Source: Plantago ovata (taxonomy: Eukaryota; Streptophyta; Magnoliopsida; Lamiales; Plantaginaceae). From it: a stretch of 64,000 bases of DNA. Where the stretch lies: assembly GCA_028274465.1 (NCBI GenBank), contig CM051455.1, positions 68,926,985 to 68,990,984 of the forward strand, given 5' to 3'. Numbering within the stretch: the first letter of the stretch is position 1; the number at the start of each line of letters is the position of its first letter. A program made the position numbers and the translations under genes. A model generated the notes under the pieces. The model was not told the DNA's origin. It was given only the letters and a program-made list of their open reading frames with translations, and searched no databases. Positions 31,145-44,177 of the stretch are shown in pieces.

Positions 31145-32355
31145 AGCATTGAATGGGAGTAAATTTGTGATCTACAGTTTGAGCGCCCTATTACAATGGG
31201 TGTCCCATGGGGGAGTGAATACATAGATCCACCACATGCTAATGTTCCCACAAGAGCGAATTTGTAATCTATGACTTCTGAATTTAAGCATGTCGCACTA
31301 GGTGCTCCACAGGAAACGAACTTATGATATTTTGCATTGGTGTTCCACCAGGAGTAAATTTGTGATCTACAGTTTGAGCGGCCTACTACAATGGGTGTCC
31401 CACGGGGGTGGGCGGGGTGAATACAAATATCCACCACAAGCTAATGTTCCCAGCCTATTACAATGGGTGTCCCACGGGGGTGGGCGCGGGGGAGGGGGGG
31501 TGAATACAAATATCCACCACAAGCTAATGTTCCCACGGGACCAAATTTGTATACTATGACTTCTGAATTTAAGCATATCGCACTAGGTGCTCCACGGGAA
31601 ACGAACTTATGATATTTTGCATTTGAACCAATTGCATTAGTGTTCCACCGGGAGAAAAAGTTGTGATCAACAGTTTGAGAGGCCTATTACAATGGGTGTC
31701 CCACGGGGGAGTGAATCTGTGATTTATGCCTTTTGAGTTTGAGTCTGTCACAACACAAAATGGGTGTCCCACAGGGGAGCAAATATGTTATTTACGCATT
31801 TTGAGTTTGAGATTACTGCACTCTGATGCCCCATGGGGAACAAATTTGTGATGTAGATTTTTTTAATTTGAGATTATTGCACTTAGTGTCCCCACGGGGA
31901 GCGAATTTGTAATCTATACCTTTTGAATTTAAGCATATCGTACTAGGTGCACTACGGAACAAATTTGTGATGTAGGTCTTTTGAATTTGAGATTATTACA
32001 CTTAATGTCCCCGGGGGGAGCGAATAGGTAATCTATACCTATTTAAGCATATCGCAATAGATGCTTTACAGGAAATGAACTTGTGATATTTTGCATTTGA
32101 ACCTATTGCATTGGTGTTCCACGGGGAGTAGATTTGTGATATACAGTTTGAGCGGCCTATTACAATAGGTGTCCCACGGGGGAGTGAATCTAAGATTTAT
32201 GCCTTTTGAGTTTGATCCTGTTACAATGGTTGTCCCACCGGTGAGCAAATATGTTATATACATCGTTTTGAATATAGCAAGTCACACTAGATGCCCCACG
32301 AGGAAGAAACTTTGTGATATATGGCTTGAGTTGAGCACGTTGCACTCGGTTGCTT
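31145..32355. repeat. Degenerate ~62-bp tandem repeat array
   Basis: Units contain a GTGTCCCACGGGG-like core followed by GAGTGAATTTGTGATCTA and a TTTGAATTTAAGC or AGTTTGAGCGG segment. Successive cores between about 31759 and 32002 are spaced 57-64 bases apart. About 18-20 diverged units are present; some share exact stretches such as CCTATTACAATGGGTGTCCC. Short ORFs on both strands here follow the repeat period and are not genes. Confidence 0.8.
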
Positions 32356-33289
32356 GCGTGTTGAAAATCAACGGACATATTTAATAGATTACAAATGGAA
32401 TATATGGTATATCAGAGAAGAAGCATATACCAAATATGTTTCATAGATGTAGTTTTTTCATGGGCAGAATCACTCTATTGATGGATATTTAAAGAGTGTT
32501 TAGAGAAGTATGTACTATTCAAGTTTAACATGTACTATAACTCGACGGGTTGTGAACTAGTTTCCTAATAAATCTGTTCCAAACCCAAAAGTAAAAAATG
32601 TAGTAGTAAATATGGGTCTTTTCCTTGTTTGATTTGCTAAAATGGACTAGGAAATCTGGTCAAAACCAACAATACTCATCTCCTTCTTTTTTTTTTTCCC
32701 CTCCTACTATATAACCCTTCTTGTTTAGCCGCGACACATACAGAACGCAATCAGAAAATCGATCACTTCAAGAGAGACTAACTTGAATGAATTTCCCCCT
32801 TTATCAATTAACACAGGGATTTCAACAGTCTACAAGAAATCAATTAACCATCCATCATCTCTCTCTTCATCATCATCAACAACTTGCGTGGGCTAGCTAC
32901 AGAGAGACTAACTATTACAGTATGTCGTGCTTGGCATCTTGTTCTTGCGTATGAAAAAATTGGGTGCTTGTTGACTGATTGCGTAGATGCACCCAAACAG
33001 TATATACATGTATTGGATGGGTTTGTAAATAATGTGATGGGTGCTTCTGGTAATTGTGTACAGTATGAAAGTGAAGATGAGAAAGATTCTTCCTTGATTT
33101 AAAAACATAATATACCCAAGAGATGTTGAGGAGAAGAAGAGATGTTGACGGTTGCTTCCTTGATTTGGTTGAATGAAGTGAAGAGATGTTGAGGAGAAGA
33201 AGGGGATGAAGATTTTTTTTGCTGAGATTGACCGAGAAAGGAATGAAGATGATGATGGTGAAATATAGATCGCTTTTTGAGAAGAGTTC
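32356..33289. other. Possible promoter region before an assembly gap
   Basis: ACTATATAACCC (~32707-32718), a C-rich leader and a C/A-rich transcript-like stretch suggest a promoter, but no ORF with recognisable sequence follows before the gap. The 72-codon ORF at 32884 has no ATG-defined start or domain support. Confidence 0.35.
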
Positions 33290-33389
33290 NNNNNNNNNNN
33301 NNNNNNNNNNNNNNNNNNNNNNNNNNNNNNNNNNNNNNNNNNNNNNNNNNNNNNNNNNNNNNNNNNNNNNNNNNNNNNNNNNNNNNNNN
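33290..33389. other. Assembly gap (100 N)
   Basis: Exactly 100 unknown bases, the usual placeholder for a scaffold gap of unknown size. Left and right sides need not be adjacent in the genome. Confidence 0.98.
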
Positions 33390-34183
33390 AGAACTTCCCT
33401 AGTGAGCGAAATATTGAGTGTAGGTGAATGGTAGATGAGAGCTATTAATGCTTAACCGCTGGGTAATGAATGATCACCTTATATACTTGTAGTATTTTAT
33501 TGTCACTTTGCGTAGGATCGTGACAAGTGTCCTACCGAGATTAAACCCTTCCTTGGCCCAAGCCCATTAAGGAGGTCCATGGGCTTTGGCCCAAACATCT
33601 TGGCTAGGGTTGAGAGTGCAATATAGACTTTTCGGGTCCCATGAAGTAATCTGGAAGACGGGTCCCACAGGGAGCGACCATGGGTGGTCGCCCTTGGTCC
33701 TCGCGCCTTCCTTGTATGTATGTGGTCCGAGTAGTGCTCTGCCTAGTTTCTCTCAGAGGGTGTCACCTTGACGTAAGGTCCTCCTCGAGCCCTATAGATG
33801 CTTCTCGAGCCCAACAGTTGTGTTGTCCTTGTAGTGAGCTTATCTTGAGGGTTGGCCTCTTAGTGATGGTCGGACCCTATGTTGGTCGAACCACACCTTA
33901 GTGACATACTTGGGTGTGGTCGCGCCCCTTGAGGGACTGCCCATGATGCTTCGTCGCGCTCTTAGACCGCTCCAGTTCGTACATGCGGACTGGACATATT
34001 TCAACACCAACATATGTCCCTCTAGTTTCCAAGTATTTTGTAGAAGATAGTTGAGGAACTATGTTGAAGTAGAGGTCGAGCAGAGCCTCGACTAGTAGTG
34101 GGCGAAAAAAAATTTCCGTATTCGCGCCTTGGTGCCTTTCCCTCCTCCTATCTCTCCCCCCCCCCTTTTTATAGGGTGCGAGC
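33390..34183 (-). repeat. LTR-like arm left of element E
   Basis: Non-coding. Its last ~80 bases, read on the minus strand (GCTCGCACCCTATAAAAAGGGG and onward), align with the sequence right of element E (44173 onward: GCTCGGACCTTATAAAAGGGG). Both arms thus carry a TATA-like box pointing away from E. It may be a promoter or LTR of an unidentified element. The short plus-strand ORFs here have no domain. Confidence 0.45.
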
Positions 34184-36285
34184 TGTAAGAAAATATGGTC
34201 AGAGTTACCCCTAGGGTACGCAGCGGAATTTCAAAAATTTTCTTAACATACAGGTTAATTGATTATGCACATGTCATATATATATAAACACGTCAATTAG
34301 AAGACTAACCTTACTTCCAAAGCAGCTTCCAAGTCTTCGTAATAATCCGTTGTATCTTCTCCTTCGTCGAAGTCGAAGATATCTACAATACTCTGTATAT
34401 CTGCAAGACAATAAGAGTTAGTTTCCAGCTCCTAGAACCTCAACCTTGGTATCCACGGAAGAACATCGTATCGTAAGAATGCTAGGATATTCTTTGTGTG
34501 ACCAAGAAGACGGGGCGGCGATTCCTCCGGTGAGGTGGCGCGCGCGTGTGGCTAAGGGAGGAGGGGAGAGCTTTTTTATTTTTCTCTAAGAAAACTGGGT
34601 AGAATAACTGTGTGCAAAACTGTGAAAGTCTATGTCTAAAACTGTGTGTCAAAAGCTCTCTAATAGTCTACTATATATAGTAGTCTATAGAAGCCTAAAG
34701 CATAAGCAATTAGACTTCGTAAAGGAATAAGAATCTAATTCTTATCGCACAAGGAAACCAATATCAAGTCTAGATTCATTCCCAATCAAATCAAAACTCA
34801 ATCAGGAAAATCTAACTTATCCTTTGGACTTCTAATAAAGGAAGGAGTCGAACTCCTTCCCCTTACCCAGCCACGCGCGCGCGCGCGCCTTGTCCTACGG
34901 GAGGTGGGTCCCAATTTTGGGACCCACTTATATTTCTAAGGCAATTCAAACTCCAAGTAGATTTTGCCCAAGTGCATATGTTAATTCTAAATTAACATAT
35001 CCTTTCAAATCAAACCTCCATTATATTTCCAAAATATAATCTTTAATTGTATTTACATAAAACACAATTAATTAGCCAATTCAATTAATAATTCCAAATC
35101 ATTAATTGAGCCACCAAATATTATAATTAATTCCAAATCAATTATAATCTATCAATCACAATTAATTCCAAATTAATTGCGATCCCATCTTCAAGGATAT
35201 TCTGATAGGCTGAATCACCACATAGTGTGACCCATAGGGCCTCATCGTATTAAGCAAGTCCTAGACTAGGCAACATGGAATTCCAAGACGGTTCCATTTG
35301 CAATATTAATACATGAGGACGTTTGAAAGGTTTCTCAAAGCTAACCCTTTCGTTGCGAAGCCTGTTGCGCTCAACGCGGCGATGGTAACGTCCCTTCATT
35401 TGACTTGCTCGAATGTATCTAGGATCAAAGAAGTGTCTATCCCAATAATACATCCACGGGTGTCTCAGGGAGTTGCTTGGTTAAGATATACTTATGACCA
35501 TCATAATATATCATTTGCACTGGCCAGTGACTTTACCAACACAACTATGCAGATTATGAGCAGTGCTGTCCTGTGCTACACTTGAGAGATGAATCCTTCA
35601 CAAAATCACTTATCACCCCCATTTGTATGTAGCCATAATCCTGGATCGTGTCTTAGGTCAGCTGCTTATTCAGAGCTGACATCGACGGGTCCACCAAGGA
35701 TATGGGGCAACAAATGTGATGATAAGTCCTGTAAGTACAAAGGACGACTGACATCACTTCAACAACTCACCGGTTCCCATAGACACTTCGGTGTAGAGTA
35801 TACATCGATGTGAGTGTCCGGTGGGTACTTCCATTGTTCGATAAAGCTTCTTCGAACAACAATGCACAGTTATGGGAACGTTTCTCGATTGTCCAACAAT
35901 CCGTCCCGTGATCGTGGGATCGGCTCACACTTGCTCCAACAAGTATAACCTCCACGCATACTAGTCTTGTCTGGTTCATTCAGACCCCCACATCCGAGAT
36001 GAACCTCGACTAGGGAGAGTTTGGGATAGATGATAACTCACATAGCTCCCACTATCTGTGTGATCGGTCATCTATCCGAGGGGACATGTTTAATATCAAT
36101 ACAGACAGCAATAGAGATATGACATGCTGCATGCCTGGTGTAATATAAATATGAAAGCGATACTCAATATTAAAATGCAACAAACATATATTATATTACA
36201 TTGACCTGTGTAATAGTACATATATGCCCTCTATAAGGGCATCATGCCGTTAGTAAGGACTGTCTCTAGGACATATACACTATCA
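34184..36285 (-). repeat. 3' LTR of element E
   Basis: TGTAAGAAAA to CACTATCA on the plus strand, i.e. an LTR with TG/CA ends on the minus strand; 2,102 bp. The TATA region forms the 16-bp palindrome CTACTATATATAGTAG. It carries an alternating CG tract near 34875. Confidence 0.94.
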
Positions 36286-36300
36286 ATCTCCCACTTGGAC
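36286..36300 (-). other. Polypurine tract of element E
   Basis: Reads AAGTGGGAGAT on the minus strand, directly before the 3' LTR; same as in element A. Confidence 0.85.
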
Positions 36301-39300
36301 TAGAGCCAGTCACCTTTATGCCTAATGCACATATTAGCATAATGTATTAAGTGGACTTCCACTGATAAGACCTTGGTGAAAGGATCTGCCACGTTGTCCG
36401 TGGTAGAGACACGTTCTATACTAACTTCTCCTCTATCTATAATCTCACGTATAACGTGATATTTTCTAAGTACATGTTTGTTCTTGTTTGTAGATCTAGG
36501 CTCCCTAGCTTGAGCGACGGCGCCCGTATTGTCACAATAAATCGTTATTGGACTGGGAGCAGGAACAACCCTCAATTCCTTCAAGAACTCTGAAATCCAG
36601 ACAGCTTCTTTCGATGCTTCTGATGCAGCAATGTACTCGGCTTCTGTGGATGAGTCAGCAACCGTGGCTTGCTTAGAACTCTTCCAACAGACAGCTCCTC
36701 CGTTCAATTTGAATACGTATCCTGTCTGTGACTTAAAGTCATCAGGATCTGATTCAAATCCAGCGTCGACATACCCAGACATCTTTAATTCTGGTTCTCC
36801 ACCAAACACCAAGAACATCTCTTTAGTCCGTCTAAGGTACTTAAGAATGTTCTTCACAGCAGTCCAATGAGGTACTCCTGGATTCTGTTGGTGTCGACAA
36901 GTGACACTAAGCGCATATGCCACATCGGGCCTTGTGCAATTCATTGCATACATTATAGACCCTACTACCGAAGCATAGGGCACACGACTCATTGCATTTC
37001 TTTCTTCATCAGTTTTAGGACCATCCTTAACTGATAAGACAATCCCATGCCTAGCTGGGAGAAAGCCTCTCTTTGAGTCTTCCATCTTATAACACTTCAG
37101 TATTTTGTCGATGTAGGTGGACTGTGTCATTCCTAACATCCTCTTGGATCTATCTCTAAAGATCTTGATCCCTAGGATGTAGTTCGCTTCACCCAAGTCC
37201 TTCATCGAGAAGGTACTTGATAACCAAACTTTAGTCTCTTCTAGCATAGAGACATTGTTTCCCATGATCAAAATGTCATCTACATAAATGATCATGAAAA
37301 TAACTCCTTTGTCGCTGTGTCTCGCGTAGACACAGGGATCTTCCTTGCTTCTGATGAAGTCAAACGATTTGACAGCTTCATCAAAGCGGATATTCCAGCT
37401 CCTTGACGCTTGCTTTAGCCCATAGATGGATCTTTGTAATTTGCATACAGCAGTTGGCCTGGTTTTACTAATAAAAACCTTCCGGCTGTACCATATAGAC
37501 CTCTTCCTCAAGGTTGCCATTGAGGAAGGCTGTCTTTACATCCATCTGCCAGATTTCATAATCATAGTAGGCAGCTATCGCAAGTAGAATTCGAATGGAC
37601 TTCAATTTTGCTACCAGTGAAAAGGTTTCATCGTAATCGATGCCATACCTTTGCGTGTAGCCTTTCGCCACAAGCCTAGCTTTGTGCGTTTGTACTTTGC
37701 CATCGGCATCTGTCTTTCGTTTAAAGACCCATTTGCGCCCAATTGGTCTAATCCCTTGGGGCAAATCTACCAAGTTCCAAACTTGGTTCTGGTACATTGA
37801 ATCCATTTCTAATTCCATGGCCTCTTTCCATTTGTCTGAGTCAATATCAATTATTGCCTGTTTGTAGGTCTCGGGATCTTCCCGATCTGATAAACCGACA
37901 TCAAGTTCACTGATGTCTTCTATCATAAGGCTTTGCTTCTGAGGTCCTCTTAGGATCCTCTTCGACCTACGGAGCTCGACTTGTTCTGGTGCTTTTCTTT
38001 TCTGGCTTCGTGTAACACGAACATTATCAGTGGGTACTGATGCAGCTGGTCGCTGGGCGCGACCCTGTTCCCTTGCGGGAGGCTGCTCTTGTGCAACTCG
38101 TTGCACAGGTTGGTTGACAACGGGTTCTATTGGTGTGGTTTCAACTGTTGATCTAATCACAGGACCCCCACTGACTATGACATGCCTAGCAAGTGTCATA
38201 TCATCACCCTTGTCTGCTTCGAAAGCTCCCACTGAACTTGAGTCCAAATCAGAAGATTTGGAGACCTCATGTTCGCGCGTGTCAAAGTCTTGAATTTCTT
38301 CAAGTTCTATCATGTCATCTAACCTCTCTTCTTCGAGGTATTCAGCTTCTAAAAACTTCACGTTTCTAGATACGATCACCTTGTGATCTTCAGCATGATA
38401 GAATTCATAGCCTCTCGTCTGACGAGGATAGCCTATGAAATATACTTTGACACCCTTGACATCTAACTTATCAGTGAGCATCAGTTTGACTATCGCAGGA
38501 CAGCCCCAAGGTCTAAGATAGCCTAGTGAAGGCTTCTTTCCCTTCCATAACTCATAAGGAGTTTTCTCCACTGATTTAGATGGTACACGGTTCAGAATGT
38601 AGATTGCAGTTTGTAGTGCATATCCCCACAGATACTTTGGAAGAGTCGAGAATCCAATCATTGATCTTACCATGTCTAACAGGGTTCGATTCCTCCTCTC
38701 AGACACACCGTTTAACTGAGGTGTTCCAGGAGGAGTCCATTGCGATTGAATTCCATTTTCCTTCAAGTAATCGATAAATTCTTCACTAAGGTATTCACCT
38801 CCTCGATCTGATCGAAGAGTGACTATCCTTAGGTTCAATTCATTCTCGACCTCGTTCCTAAACTCCTTGAATTTCCCAAAGGTCTTGAATTTATTCTTCA
38901 TAAGATAAATATATCCATACCTTGAGAAATCGTCAGTAAAGGTAACGAAGTAAGGATAACCCCCACGCGCATGGACTTCAAACGGTCCACATACATCGGT
39001 ATGTATGATCTCTAAGCAGCGAGTGGCACGAACACCTTGTCCAACAAAAGGTTTGTTCGTTATCTTACCCTTAACACAAGATTCACATGTACCATATGAT
39101 TCAAAATCAAATGGTTCTAAGTAGTTCAACTTCCTTAGTCTTTGAATCCGTGTTTCATTGATATGGCCTAGCCGACAATGCCATAGATAAGATGGATTAT
39201 TCTTCTTACTTGAAGACGGTTGTTTGTTATGTATTTGAAATAAAGGTAGACTACTTTGCAAAATATATAAACCATTCACCAAGCGAGCTTTTCCATAATA

Positions 39301-40469
39301 CTGATCATTTAATGAAAAATAACAAGTATTATTTGCAAATCGAAAGGAAAAACCCATATTGTCTAACAATGGAATGGAAATAATATTTCTGGCAATGGAT
39401 GGAACAAAATAAACATTATCAAGTTCTAAACATTGTCCCGAAGGTAAATCTATCTTGCTGCGTCCAACGCGTTTGGCTTCAACTGGATTGCCGTTCCCAA
39501 CATGCAAGTCGATTTCACATTGCTTGACTAGCCTGTGATCAATTAGCCCCTGCACATTATTAAAAATGTGTGAGTCAAATGCTGTATCTAATACCCAACC
39601 ATTGGAGTCAAAAGTAGTCAAGTTCATTTCAATAACAAACATACCTGAGCTAGAAGCCGGTGGCTTCTTAGCTTGATCTGCCCTAAGCTTAGGGCAATCT
39701 TTTTCCCAATGTCCTTTCTGCTTACAGAAGAGACATTCATCTGTGCGTATCCTTCCGCTTCTATTGAACTTCCTTTTCTGGTTCGGACGCTTAGGCTTAT
39801 CACTCCAAGTGTTAGCCTTGGCTGCCGACTTTCCCTTACCCTTAGCACCTTTGTTTTTCGGGTTTGGGTTAGACGGTTGCCCAACAAGCATGATCGACTT
39901 TTCCTTCTTAGGAAGAGTTTGATCATATGTCTTCAGCAGATTATGAAGTTCAGGCAGTGTTACGTCCTTCGCATTCATCGTGTAATTAATGATGAACTGT
40001 GAATACGAACTCGGCAATGATTGAAGGACAAAGATCACCATGATCTCGTTCTCTAGCTTAACACCGGCATCGGCAAGCTTTTCACTCCTTCACTGAGCTT
40101 GCATCTGTGTATCTCATTGATCAAATCAAATTCAACACTTCTAGCTGTCGTCTTAAAGAGCGACTCAAGATGCTTTAACATCTCATACGGCAACATGCTT
40201 TCATGTTGCCTCTGCAGCTCATTGCTCATTGCAGCCAGCATAATACACTGCGCGGATCTAGCATCCTCAAGCCTTGCCTTGTTGGCTTGATTCCAAGCAG
40301 CAACCTGATCGGCAGTCTGATTTTCGGGGCACACGGGAATGACCTCGTCCAAGACGTACTCAATCTTTTCGTACCTTAGCACCAAACGTATATTCCTGAT
40401 CCAATCTAGGAAGTTTGGTCCGGTTAAAATTTGCTTCTCCAAGACAGCACGGAGTGAGATACTCGCCAT
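36300..40469 (-). pseudogene. Copia gag-pol polyprotein of element E, two frame breaks
   Basis: The same polyprotein as in element A, starting at ATG 40469 (MASISLRAV). Relative to A it lacks four codons after KAR in Gag. It also has a 40-bp deletion in Gag (junction 40084/40085) that shifts the frame, and one extra base in an A/T run at 37473-37477 that shifts the frame in the reverse transcriptase after MVQPEGF. The long central frame (40041-37468) keeps the zinc knuckle [14 protein letters not shown], an altered protease core (DTAFDSH rather than DTACGSH), integrase D, D and E, and the start of RT. The last frame (to 36300) keeps YVDDILIMG and RNase H TEAEYIAA. The premature stop of A is absent here, so the two copies decayed independently. 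Confidence 0.93.
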
Positions 40470-40947
40470 ATCTAATATCCTAAGGAGAAATAATATAGAA
40501 CGAAAATAATAAATCAACTATTGAAATATTATTTCTAAATACACAGTCAACATAACTAAACAACAAGGTCCTTTAGCTGTTTAGCTCCCACTATTTTCAC
40601 ATATGCTTGCCCCCACAACAAACATACGGGTAATGTCTAACAAGTTACCGTAGTGGCCAAGATCCAAATCCATACTATGCTATACTCCAACGGGGGCTGG
40701 TCGCATAGCATAATATGACCGGTAGGACTATCCAATTGCGTCACGCAACTCTTGGTTGTTAAATCTAATTTAACCCGATGCCCTAAATACTGTACCTATC
40801 GAGGTCGCTATATACAAAATGCAGTAAGTCATAACCATAAGCTTACTTTAAACTGACGATCACTGCGAGTCTGTAAGGCGAGGTCGCCAATACAAGAAAA
40901 CGCAATGAAAGTTCAGAATTAAAGCACCCTATGGAAACATCTCAGAA

Positions 40948-41013
<66 letters not shown>

Positions 41014-41698
41014 CTGTACTAATATTAGTTGGGACTTGTAGCTTGAGGGTTGTTAACAGTCATCTACAAACAAATAAGGGCGCCGCCTACCCATCATGCA
41101 TGAACGGTCTACACGTAATGGATGCCGCCTATCCATTCTAGTTCTAAACGCGGTCAAGCACATAATGGGTGCCGCCTACCCATACATAAATATGCGGTCC
41201 GACATATAAGAGGGCGCCGCCTACCCTCGCATGCATAGAGGTCGAACGGAATGTAAAATACATGGTATTTAAACATGCATTGTCAAACAATAGCATATCG
41301 AGCATATGAAACAAGTAGTAGCCTATGTGGATGACAAATGACTTCATAATTTCATTATGAAAATTATAATCCCATACTTATAATCTCTATGAAATAATTG
41401 AAAATTTGGACTAGATTGAATAATCGAAAATTCTATTGACCAAGTAGTAATTTTCGAAAACCCGAAGGACTTAATTGTAATTTTAAAAACCTTGGAGGTG
41501 TTAAATCTAAAATTCAAAAGTAGAAGGACTAATTTGTAATAAACAATAAATTGATAAATTACAAATAAGCCCTTTTAACTTTATACTAATTAAATTTAAC
41601 CCCTCTAATTTAAAACAATTACAATTAAATCATATTTATATTCCAAATATAAAATTCAATCCTCAAAACTTTCAAAAATTTGATTTTTGGTCCAACCC

Positions 41699-41768
<70 letters not shown>

Positions 41769-41879
41769 TTATTTTATTTTTTTTAAACGTGGGACGGGAT
41801 CCCGTCCCCACGGTACCCGCGGGCACGGCGCCCCGGGGCCGCAGGCGCCCGCCGCCTGCGTCGCGCAGGCGGCCCGGTC

Positions 41880-41923
<44 letters not shown>

Positions 41924-42067
41924 TTTTTTTTTTTTTGAAAAATATAAATTCTAAATTTATATAAAAACAAAACTTTTGAAAATCGAATTAATCATAGAAT
42001 CAATTCCATCCACATATCTACAAAATCATACAATATATATACGTATATACGTAATCAATTAACCTTT
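40470..42067 (-). other. Leader of element E with hairpin array and TA/GC tracts
   Basis: No gene. The four AGGCGGC-loop hairpins of the family lie at about 41090-41240. Long TA dinucleotide tracts occur at about 40957-41010, 41701-41761 and 41883-41919. The last two bracket a GC-rich block with a perfect 18-bp palindrome (41791-41808) and a hairpin at 41851-41873. ORFs read across the TA tracts (Tyr-Ile repeats) are artefacts. Confidence 0.8.
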
Positions 42068-42079
42068 GCTCTGATACCA
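42068..42079 (-). other. Primer binding site, initiator tRNA-Met (element E)
   Basis: GCTCTGATACCA on the plus strand, i.e. TGGTATCAGAGC on the minus strand, one base from the 5' LTR. Confidence 0.95.
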
Positions 42080-42080
42080 C

Positions 42081-44177
42081 TGTAAGAAAATATGGTCAGA
42101 GTTACCCCTAGGGTACGCAACGGAATTTCAAAAATTTTCTTAACATACAGGTTAATTGATTATGCATATGTTGTATATATATAAACACGTCAATTAGAAG
42201 ACTAACCTTACTTCCAAAGCAGCTTCCAAGTCTTCGTAATAATCCGGTGTATCTTCTCCTTCGTCGAAGTCGAAGATATCTACAATACTCTGTATATCTA
42301 CAAGACAATAAGAGTTAGTTTTCATCTCCTAAAACCTCAACCTTGGTATCCACGGATGAACAGCCTATCAGAAGAATGCTAGGATATTCTTTGTGTGACC
42401 AAGAAGACGGGGCGACGATTCCTCCGGTGAGGTGGCGCGCGCGTGTGGCTAAGGGAGGAGGGGAGAGTTTTTTTATTTTTCTCTAAGAAAACTGGGTAGA
42501 ATAACTGTGTGCAAAACTGTGAAAGTCTATGTCTGAAACTGTGTGTCAAAAGCTCTCTAATAGTCTACTATATATAGTAGTTTATAGAAGCCTAAAGCAT
42601 AAGCAATTAGACTTCGTAAAGGAATAAGAATCTAATTATTATCGCACAAGGAAACCAATATCAAGTCTAGATTCATTCCAAATCAAATCAAAACTCAATC
42701 AGGAAAATCTAACTTATCCTTTGGACTTCTAATAGAGGAAGGAGTCGAACTCCTTCCCCTTACCCAGCCACGCGCGCGCCTTGTCCTACGGGAGGTGGGT
42801 CCCAATTTTGGGACCCACTTATATTTCTAAGGCAATTCAAACTCCAAGTAGTTTTTGCCCAAGTGCATATGTTAATTCCAAATTAACATATCCTTTCAAA
42901 TCAAACCTCCATTATATTTTCAAAATATAATCTTTAATTGTATTTACATAAAACACAATTAATTAGCCAATTCAATTAATAATTCATAATCATTAATTGA
43001 GCCACCAAATATTATAATTAATTCCAAATCAATTATTATCCATCAATCACAATTAATTCCAAATTAATTACGATTCCATCTTCAAGGATATTCTGATAGG
43101 CTGAATCACCACATAGTGTGACCCATAGGGCCTCATCGTATTAAGCAAGTCCTAGACTAGGCAACATGGAATTCCTAGACGGTTCCATTTGCAATATTAA
43201 TACGTGAGGACGTTTGAGAGGTTTCTCAAAGCTAACCCTTTCATTGCGAAGCCTGTTGCGCTCAACGCGGCGATGGTAACGTCCCTTCATCTGACTTGCT
43301 CGAATGTATCTAGGATCGATGAAGTGTCTATCCAAATAATACATCCACGGGTGTCTCAGGGAGTTGCTTGGTTAAGATATACTTATGACCATCATAATAT
43401 ATCATTTGCACTGGCCAGTGACTTTACCAACACAACTATGCAGACTATGAGCAGTGCTCTCCTGTGCTACACTTGAGAGATGAATCCTTCACAGAATCAC
43501 TTATCACCCCCATTTGTATGTAGCCATAATCCTGGATCTTGTCTTAGGTCAGTTGCTTATTCAGAGATGACATCGACGGGTCCACCAAGGATATGGGGCA
43601 ATAAATGTGATGATAAAGTCATGTAAGTACAAAGGACGACTGGCATCACTTCGACAACTCACCGGTTCCCATAGACACTTCGGTGTAGATTATACATCGA
43701 TGGGAGTGTCCGTTGGGTACTTCCATTGTTCGATAAAGCTTCTTCGAACAACTATGCGCAGTTATGGGAATGTTTCTCGATTGTCCAACAATCCGTTCCG
43801 TGACCGTGGGATCGGCTCACACTTGCTCCAACAAGTATAACCTCCACGCATACTAGTCTTGTCTGGTTCATTCAGACCCCCACATCCGAGATGAACCTCG
43901 AGTAGGGAGAGTTTGGGATAGATGATAACTCACATAGCTCCCACAATCTGTGTGATCGGTCATCTATCCGAGGGGACATGTTTAATATCAATACAGACAG
44001 TAATAGAGATATGACATGCTGCATGCCTGGTGTAATATAAATATGAAAGCGATACTCAATAGTAAAATGCAACAAACATATATTATATTACGTTGACCTG
44101 TGTAATAGTACATATATGCCCTCTATAAGGGCACCATGCCCTTAGTAAGGACTGTCTCTAGGACATATACACTATCA
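42081..44177 (-). repeat. 5' LTR of element E
   Basis: 2,097 bp, nearly identical to 34184-36285, with TG/CA ends. Its CG tract near 42771 is clearly shorter than in the other LTRs. A TATA-like palindrome is again present (~42565-42580). Confidence 0.94.

Larger units (their letters stand above)
34184..44177 (-). mobile_element. Complete Ty1/copia retrotransposon E
   Basis: Two ~2.1-kb LTRs (34184-36285 and 42081-44177) flank a polypurine tract, gag-pol and a tRNA-Met primer site, all on the minus strand. The perfect 5-bp target duplication CGAGC (34179-34183 and 44178-44182) shows that the element is a single, complete insertion of 9,994 bp. It is closely related to element A. Its LTRs differ by a few percent in the stretches compared by eye, so the insertion is fairly recent. 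Gag and RT frames are broken. Confidence 0.95.

Noticed and set aside
31145..32355. CRISPR-like array
   Set aside because: Eukaryotic context, continuous diverged tandem units without unique spacers, no cas genes.
31093..32384. Several 60-114 codon ORFs on both strands
   Set aside because: They follow the period of the tandem repeat and are present in both strands, as expected for repeated GC-rich units.
32884..33102. 72-codon ORF before the assembly gap
   Set aside because: No supported start or domain; the antisense frame is equally open.
41680..41970. ORFs encoding Tyr-Ile repeats
   Set aside because: Produced by reading the TA dinucleotide tracts.
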